Origin: an uncultured Candidatus Saccharibacteria bacterium
GTDB lineage: Bacteria > Patescibacteria > Saccharimonadia > Saccharimonadales > UBA5946
Assembly (NCBI GenBank): GCA_946886435.1
Contig: CAMPIR010000009.1
Coordinates: 1 to 15,871, forward strand
Length of the DNA stretch: 15,871 nucleotides
Reading direction: 5' to 3'
How positions within the stretch are numbered: position 1 is the first letter of the stretch; every line of letters starts with the position of its first letter. Positions 14,079 to 15,871 of the stretch are shown here, piece after piece. A model generated the notes under the pieces. The model did not search any database and had not been told where the DNA came from. It saw nothing but the letters and a program-made list of their open reading frames with translations. The position numbers were made by a program, and so were the translations under genes.

Positions 14079-14107
14079 TTGACAAATAGGCAATTTTTTG
14101 CTATCAT
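14079..14107 (+). promoter_or_regulatory. Near-consensus sigma-70 promoter, apparently leaderless
   Basis: A consensus TTGACA (14079-14084), a 17-base spacer ending in TGC, and TATCAT (14102-14107) make the best promoter in the window, with an extended -10 as well. Seven bases separate the -10 from the ATG at 14115, the same spacing as at serS, so the mRNA should begin at or beside the start codon. Confidence 0.8.
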
Positions 14108-14114
14108 AATGCTT

Positions 14115-14318
14115 ATGGAATCAGAAAATAAACATCTAGAATCACCTCACGTTCGTAGCCGAGAAGAAGTCGAGGCTATCGCCGCAAATACAGAACGACT
14201 TGAAAATGCGAAGCGTCTTGTTGCTCGGCTCGGCGGATTGGGCATCGACGCAGCGAAAGACACCGAGTCCGAGCCTGTAGGCCACGAGCTTAAAGATCGG
14301 CTTGATGGAAGCTCGTAA
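14115..14318 (+). CDS. Small unknown charged protein, 67 aa
   Basis: I do not recognise this protein. The start is taken as ATG 14115 because an upstream TTG of the same frame lies on the -35 box and the ATG at 14109 touches the -10. The 67 residues are hydrophilic, with a helical, Glu/Arg/Ala-rich middle (about residues 13-40), a short GGLG, and an acidic end. No signal peptide, membrane helix or Cys is seen. It is followed after 19 bases by the HExxH gene with no terminator between them, so the two probably form an operon. A function tied to that protein is only inferred. Confidence 0.6.
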   Translation: MESENKHLESPHVRSREEVEAIAANTERLENAKRLVARLGGLGIDAAKDTESEPVGHELKDRLDGSS

Positions 14319-14337
14319 CTCCACAGAGAAGTAACCG

Positions 14338-15804
14338 ATGGCACACACAACCGAGAATATATCCCATACTGACAACCCTGAAAAAAACGGTATGCGTGCG
14401 GCCGAACGATTTAAAGCCGAACTCACAAAGCTAGCAGAACGAGTTCCAGAAATCAACGCGCGTCCAGAAATCGGCGAGGCAGGCATACAACTCATCGATG
14501 AGTACGGCCTCAAGCCGTCATTATTCGAAGATGAGGGCAGGAGCCTGGTTTTTGCCGCTATCGCGAGCAGAGAAGCGGATCGTAGTGATTCATCCGACGA
14601 CCAGGCTCATACAGAAAAGATGTATCTATCTGATGCGATAGCACTGCTTGCATCGGATCATAGTGACAAGTTAATCGATGCTAAGCGTCTGATTGATGCA
14701 GAAGATACGCAGTTTGATGAAACGACCAGATTTCGAGTGTATGAAAAGTACACAGATGTTCGTTTGTCTCATGGAATAAGCGAGGCTATTCGTTCACGGG
14801 GATTGCTCGACGCCGTCAGAAGTCGTCTTGGTGTTACTGATGAAAACGAAGATCCTTTTCAGATTCGCGTACTCAGTATTGGGAGCGTCTTTCAGAGCCG
14901 TGGTCTCGATGCCCCAGCTATCAATTATGATGACATTGACTACACTAGCCCCGACGATAGGGCGCTAGTTGATAAAGCTCACGAAGAACGTAATGCCGTC
15001 CAAGGTTGGAAGGATGGCTTAGAGCAAAGAGCGACTGAGTTTAGAAAAGAGCTTGGTATTCCGCAGTACTCATCAGACGCTTGGGTTACCGAGATTAATG
15101 GCGAAAAAAATCTATGTATTAGTATGCCACTTGCAGAAAAGTTGCTGGATGAGAGTCTTACCAGTGGGTCACAGAACTATAGTGCGCGTGACCGCGAGAT
15201 GGATATCTCAATACTTGAGCACGAATACACCCACACCCAGGGTGGGGTCAACCTGGATGGCAAGGCGGTCTTTGGCATTAATCTCGAAGAGTTGCGTGCT
15301 GAGTATTTCTCTGGAAATAACCTTGGATATCAGGATATCAAAGGCCTTTTCCGTGATTACGAAGTCGTCACGGGACAAAGTGTCGCTCTTGAAATGAGTA
15401 AGCTCGAAAAAGGCGGTACTCCGGCTGAGGTGTATAGTCGGGTAGCCAATACCGTCGGGTTGAGCGAAACGTTGAGTATACTTCTCGCATCACCTGATAA
15501 TTACGTAGACGAACAGAGTAACACTTTCACAAAGGCCGTACATGAGCATATAGGTGGAATTGACGGTGTTCTTGGGTCTGTCCTCGATGCACAATTGGGC
15601 GCCGGCGCTAAAGATGCTATCGAAAAGCGAGTAGACATCACCGCAAAACGCTTGAACGAGATAGTTAACCGACCAGGGTCGCCTATTGACCTGGACTTTG
15701 TCGAGAATACACGCAAGAGGGCGGGGTCACATGCCGTTACTGAGCTTATTGTTGAGCGAGCAAGAGAGCTGCAGAGGGCGAATGCCGAATCTACTATCAA
15801 TTAA
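14338..15804 (+). CDS. Unknown 488-aa protein with an HExxH zinc-metallopeptidase motif
   Basis: I recognise no named family. The key feature is HEYTH (residues 295-299), the zinc-binding HExxH motif, in a hydrophobic-helix context (ISILEHEYTHTQGGV). It is followed about 19 residues later by EELRAEYFSG, where Glu318 (or Glu322) is well placed as the third zinc ligand of gluzincin-type peptidases. Upstream, a strand-like AWVTEINGEKNLCISMPLAEKL (about 248-269) resembles the edge-strand region of such folds. The N-terminal half (1-240) is acidic and helical with no known domain, and the C-terminal part (about 360-488) is helical. No signal peptide or membrane helix is seen, so a cytoplasmic location is expected unless export is unconventional. 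The ribosome-binding site is weak (AGAGAAG). Codon use seems more AT-rich than in the core genes. It is cotranscribed with the 67-aa gene, and its stop lies inside the terminator. Confidence 0.75.
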   Translation: MAHTTENISHTDNPEKNGMRAAERFKAELTKLAERVPEINARPEIGEAGIQLIDEYGLKPSLFEDEGRSLVFAAIASREADRSDSSDDQAHTEKMYLSDAIALLASDHSDKLIDAKRLIDAEDTQFDETTRFRVYEKYTDVRLSHGISEAIRSRGLLDAVRSRLGVTDENEDPFQIRVLSIGSVFQSRGLDAPAINYDDIDYTSPDDRALVDKAHEERNAVQGWKDGLEQRATEFRKELGIPQYSSDAWVTEINGEKNLCISMPLAEKLLDESLTSGSQNYSARDREMDISILEHEYTHTQGGVNLDGKAVFGINLEELRAEYFSGNNLGYQDIKGLFRDYEVVTGQSVALEMSKLEKGGTPAEVYSRVANTVGLSETLSILLASPDNYVDEQSNTFTKAVHEHIGGIDGVLGSVLDAQLGAGAKDAIEKRVDITAKRLNEIVNRPGSPIDLDFVENTRKRAGSHAVTELIVERARELQRANAESTIN

Positions 15805-15835
15805 AAATACCGATTATCACAATCGGTATTTTTAA
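15801..15835 (+). terminator. Intrinsic terminator containing the stop codon of the HExxH gene
   Basis: A perfect 15-bp inverted repeat, TTAAAAATACCGATT (15801-15815) and AATCGGTATTTTTAA (15821-15835), has a 5-base loop ATCAC and T residues on the 3' arm. The A and T tracts are symmetric, so it could work in both directions. The TAA stop (15802-15804) is within the left arm. The last 36 bases of the window show no feature. Confidence 0.88.
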
Positions 15836-15871
15836 TGAGCCTTGGGGCAAATTATTCTACGACGACTTGGG

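Noticed and set aside
1..15871. Search by eye for tRNA, rRNA, CRISPR arrays, IS elements, attachment sites or a replication origin
   Set aside because: Intergenic gaps are all under about 120 bases and none shows a tRNA-like cloverleaf, direct-repeat array or terminal inverted repeats with a transposase.
1..15871. Alternative genetic code (UGA as glycine) as in some CPR groups
   Set aside because: hpf ends in TGA at its expected length and an RF2 with an SPF motif is encoded; no gene shows an internal in-frame TGA.

Overview
The window looks like a chromosomal stretch from a member of the Candidate Phyla Radiation (Patescibacteria), most probably a Saccharibacterium (TM7). The indications are tight gene packing, short intergenic gaps, weak or absent ribosome-binding sites behind extended -10 promoters, and a secreted two-cysteine repeat of the kind I associate with CPR surface proteins. 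UGA is read as stop: hpf ends in TGA and a UGA-type release factor (RF2, SPF motif) is encoded. This argues against the SR1/Gracilibacteria code, in which UGA is glycine. No lineage call could be checked by a search.

Left end (1-2363): a possible Gly-rich 3' end of an upstream gene, a 57-residue unknown gene with a good ribosome-binding site, and convergent to it a large membrane histidine kinase. The kinase has four extracytoplasmic Cys repeats and two DHp-like segments. A 66-bp divergent promoter region separates it from serS.

Core (2364-13622): serS, hpf, terminator, secA, an M16 metallopeptidase, a small putative ORF, prfB, ftsE, ftsX, a coiled-coil M23 peptidase, terminator, and an S41 (CtpA-type) peptidase. 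Apart from the M16 gene and the small ORF, this matches the classic hpf-secA-prfB-ftsE-ftsX-ctp order known from Firmicutes. It joins protein export, termination and ribosome hibernation to the FtsEX-controlled cell-wall hydrolase machinery. FtsE (ATPase) and FtsX (membrane) overlap by one base and are followed by their likely periplasmic or exterior effector, the M23 protein.

Right end (13669-15871): an orphan single-domain response regulator, then a two-gene unit under a near-consensus TTGACA promoter. This unit encodes a 67-residue unknown protein and a 488-residue protein with an HExxH zinc motif and no export signal. It ends at a perfect terminator that contains the stop codon.

The most interesting observations are: (1) the M23/LytM domain downstream of ftsX has its two halves in reversed order, with all catalytic residues present, so it appears circularly permuted; (2) the histidine kinase has its phosphoacceptor-type H-box before an extra transmembrane hairpin, while the DHp copy next to the ATPase domain has lost its His; (3) several genes start at or within about 3 nt of the predicted transcription start (leaderless or nearly so); (4) an uncharacterised HExxH protein has a small companion gene.
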